Assembly: GCA_000818945.1 (NCBI GenBank)
Contig: KN805373.1
Location: forward strand, 62,001 to 126,000
Length of the DNA: 64,000 nucleotides
Direction of reading: 5' to 3'
Origin: Schizochytrium sp. CCTCC M209059
Lineage: Eukaryota > Sar > Bigyra > Thraustochytrida > Thraustochytriidae
In this document: positions 61,773-64,000 of the stretch, one piece after another
Position numbering within the stretch: position 1 is the stretch's first letter
Layout: every line of letters begins with the position of its first letter
Notes under the pieces: model-generated
Seen by the model: the letters and a program-made list of their open reading frames with translations, nothing else
Database searches by the model: none
Told to the model about the DNA's origin: nothing
Translations under genes and position numbers: made by a program

Positions 61773-62457
61773 TCATTCCTGCTCACGTGCGCCGTCGCCA
61801 TAGAGCGTGAAGGGTTTGCGCCTGCGACGTGCCTTTTCGGTAAGTCTACGGTGGGAGGGCTGGTCGCGCTTGGCAAGTCGTTTAAGCAGCTTCGAAGCTT
61901 GTGCATTTGTCTTGAGCGTGAGTTTTTTGCTTGCTGAGTCGAGACGCTTGTTTAGCGTCTCATAGTCGCGGGTCTCGGCCGTGACAAAGTCCTCTGTTCG
62001 CTCATCGTTGTTAGTTAGTCTCTCGTGTTATATGTGTCAACATGTCGCTCGTGCAAGTCGAGACAAGCCAAGACAAGCCAAGGCACGCCAAGGCACGCCA
62101 AGGCAAGCCAAGGCAAGCCAAGACATAACAAAACGTACCGTATTCTTTGGTAAAGGTTTCCTGCGCGAGCTGTCTGCGCTGCTTTTTCGAGAGCGTGTGG
62201 TCTTTCTTGGCGAGCTTTTTGGCGCGGTACTCCTTGGTCGCGCGCTCGTTCGCGAAGGCCTCTGCGAGTTCCCGGGCCTCTTCGCTCTGCACAGGCCGCC
62301 TGCGTTTCCTCCTCTTGCTCGCGGTCTCGTCGCCGCCTGCTTCCCTGGCAGCCTCTCTGGCGTCGCGCTTGCGCTCCTTGCGCTCCTCGCGCGCGAGCTC
62401 CGCCTTGAGCGCCTCCTGCTGCCTCTGCAGGTGCTCCCGCACGAGACTCGCCGACAT
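61773..62457 (-). CDS. Highly basic two-exon protein, probably nucleolar
   Basis: Exon 1 (62457-62139) and exon 2 (61993-61773) join in phase 1 (donor GTACGT, acceptor ACAG) into 179 residues; the junction reads FTKEYEDFVTAETRDYE. The protein is helical and rich in Arg, Lys, Glu and Ala, with KRRKRRR near residue 48 and RRRRKPF near the end, which suggests nuclear/nucleolar localisation. I do not recognise the family; ribosome biogenesis is a guess. The 145-bp intron is made mostly of GCCAAGGCAA-type repeats (62068-62126). Reading through without splicing gives only an intron-encoded tail, so splicing is preferred. Confidence 0.72.
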
Positions 62458-62897
62458 CTTTCCTCGCGCCCGCGCCTCGCGTCCTCTTCTCCGCGCCCGC
62501 GCAGACCGCCTCGCCGCGCAGTTCCTGGTCCGAGGTCGCGCAAGGAAGGGCCTTCGCGCGCTTTTTGGGTGGCTGGCCCGGCGCGGGGCCGCGGTGTGCT
62601 CGCGTTCTACCGTGCGGAACTAGTTGTGCACTAGTCGCCGCCGCCCGGCGCCAGTGATTCGCGCCTCGCGCTCAACCCGTTCGTTGCGGCGTCATCGGCG
62701 TCGTTGGCACCAAAACCTGCATCAACAGACGCACGCTCGGAGGCGCGGCGGAGCTCGCTCGCGAGGACTCGCGGCTGCTTCGGAGGGCGCGGCGCGGGGC
62801 GTGCGAGAGCGCGTAGCGGGCGCGTAGCGGGCGCGGGCTTCGCAGGTGCGTCGAGGCGGAGGACTCGCGCGAGGAGCTCGAGGAGAACTTGGCCAAG
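62458..62897. other. Divergent promoter region
   Basis: 440 bp between divergent starts. GC-rich, with GCGCGTAGCGG repeated near 62810-62835. No gene. Confidence 0.5.
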
Positions 62898-64000
62898 ATG
62901 GGCAAGAAGAAGGCCGCGGGCAAGGCCGTCGCGGGCGACGCCAAGAACGCCCCGCGGTGCCCCGTGGATGGGTGCAGGACGCGGCTGACCGCGGAAAAGG
63001 CCGCCAAGTGCGAGACGTGCGGCCTGAACGTTTGCACGCTGCACAAGTACCCGACGGACCACACGTGCAAGACGGCGGCCCCCGTGGCGCCCAAGAATGG
63101 TGGTGGGCTCACGATCGTGTCCAACAAGTCGAAGAAGTCCGACAAGCAGTCCGAGGAAGAGAAGCGCAAGGCGGAGGCCCGCGATGAAGCCCTCCTGAGC
63201 AAGCTCGTAGAGATCAGCAGCGAAGACCTCCTCAAGGAACTCTTGGCCTTTGGCGCCTCCTCCGCGAGGTACGAGTCCTCGGTGGCCGTGCAGGCGCTGT
63301 GCTCCGAGGCCAAGGCCGTGCAAAAGTCCATGTTCGGGGCTGTGGGTCAGGGCGTGATGGAGACGGCCAAGGCCAATAGCGACCTCGACAAGCTCGCCGG
63401 AGCGTTGACCAACCATCTTAGCGAGGCGGCATCCGCCAAGCGGCTGAGCAGCGATGAGGAGCAGCGTGCTGTGGGCGTGGCCACTTTGCTGGGCATGGCT
63501 CTCGATGCCGAGGAGGGCGAGACGCGTGCCAAGTCGGACGAAACGCTCGAGCTGGGCAAGACCCTCGTGCGTGCGCCGTACGATAAGCTCGCCAAGGCGG
63601 GCGCAAGTGAGGTGCTCAAGCGCGCTGCCAAGGCGCGCTGGTCGAATGGCCGCGCCTTTGAGGAGGAGTGCTGGCCCCTGTTGAGCAGCCTCGTCGATGA
63701 GGTGCTCAAGGTGCCTGAGGAGGACGACAGCCTCCGTAACGGCCTGGCGTACGCAATTGCGGCCGTGGCTGGCGGCTGCGGCGAGATCGCCGCGGGCCAA
63801 CCGCTTGTGGACGGCAAGCTCGCCCCTGTGTTGGACAAGCCCAAGAAGATTGCGCCAATTCTGGCGTGCATGCGTACGATGCTGGTTCTGACCAAGGAAT
63901 GGGGCACGGCCATCATGCCGTACTTGATGCCGGTGGACTTTTTGCAAAAGTCCCTCTTTGACGTGTACGACAGCACGGCATCGAACGGTCGCTCGGCGAC
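62898..64000 (+). CDS. AN1-type zinc-finger protein, C-terminus beyond window
   Basis: Open from ATG 62898 (good context, AAGATGGGC) to the window end with no stop, so at least 367 residues. After a Lys/Ala-rich start comes one AN1 finger, CPVDGC...KCETCGLNVCTLHKYPTDHTC, fitting the Cx4C..CxxCx4CxxHx5HxC ligand pattern. A charged linker (residues about 65-95) follows, and then a long alpha-helical region with repeated LL/AxA patterns that resembles HEAT/ARM-type solenoids, though I cannot match a family. AN1 proteins (Cuz1/ZFAND) often act in proteasome or p97-linked stress responses; whether this one does is open. Confidence 0.8.
   Translation, partial: MGKKKAAGKAVAGDAKNAPRCPVDGCRTRLTAEKAAKCETCGLNVCTLHKYPTDHTCKTAAPVAPKNGGGLTIVSNKSKKSDKQSEEEKRKAEARDEALLSKLVEISSEDLLKELLAFGASSARYESSVAVQALCSEAKAVQKSMFGAVGQGVMETAKANSDLDKLAGALTNHLSEAASAKRLSSDEEQRAVGVATLLGMALDAEEGETRAKSDETLELGKTLVRAPYDKLAKAGASEVLKRAAKARWSNGRAFEEECWPLLSSLVDEVLKVPEEDDSLRNGLAYAIAAVAGGCGEIAAGQPLVDGKLAPVLDKPKKIAPILACMRTMLVLTKEWGTAIMPYLMPVDFLQKSLFDVYDSTASNGRSA

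Noticed and set aside
62631..63947. 438-codon minus-strand frame
   Set aside because: Antisense to the AN1 zinc-finger gene, whose zinc-ligand pattern is intact.

Overview
The window is nuclear DNA from a GC-rich, fairly intron-poor eukaryote with flagellated cells. It has introns, a Sec61 translocon, an MCM helicase subunit, a kinetochore Mis12 homologue, an axonemal CFAP206, a 7TM-RGS protein and many tetranucleotide repeats such as (CTGG)n, (GCTT)n and (AATG)n. My inference is a stramenopile, most likely a labyrinthulomycete/thraustochytrid; the sequence alone does not prove this. Two runs of N (13555-13847 and 45924-46208) are assembly gaps.

Layout. 1-10.5 kb: NOB1 (left end cut by the window edge), a cytochrome P450, a cyclic-nucleotide-binding voltage-sensor channel, a 557-bp (CTGG)n array, a small membrane protein, and an ankyrin/SAM-like/TIR protein. 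11.2-15.8 kb: a degenerate Rieske oxygenase fragment, an SLC25 carrier, a 36-bp minisatellite, a gap, and a 7TM-RGS protein. 15.8-20 kb: gene-poor and rich in simple repeats. 20-30.5 kb: four genes on the minus strand (A/B-type cyclin, acidic low-complexity protein, TMEM163-like transporter, three-repeat Myb factor). 30.5-36.4 kb: a second gene-poor repeat region. 36.4-45.2 kb: a two-exon NIPA transporter, a six-exon MIS12, CFAP206, a GT4-like glycosyltransferase and a three-exon EF-hand protein. 46-64 kb: RRP6/EXOSC10, an uncharacterised basic protein, a YeeE/YedE-type sulfur transporter, MCM5, two-exon SEC61A, a BART-domain protein, a two-exon basic protein, and an AN1 zinc-finger protein running off the right end.

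There is no operon-like functional cluster. Genes alternate strands, and several pairs are divergent and may share promoters (P450/channel, membrane protein/TIR, MIS12/CFAP206, glycosyltransferase/EF-hand, basic protein/AN1). Five genes had to be assembled across introns. All ten introns begin GTAAGT or GTACGT.

The observations most worth following are: the SARM1-like ANK-SAM-TIR protein; a channel whose pore lacks the GYG filter; a P450 with two extra residues in its heme loop; a Rieske domain with a lost cluster ligand; a Mis12 with a 30-bp microexon; a strict GTAMGT donor hexamer; and a 20.5-bp-phased array of AP-1/GCN4-like sites upstream of SEC61A.
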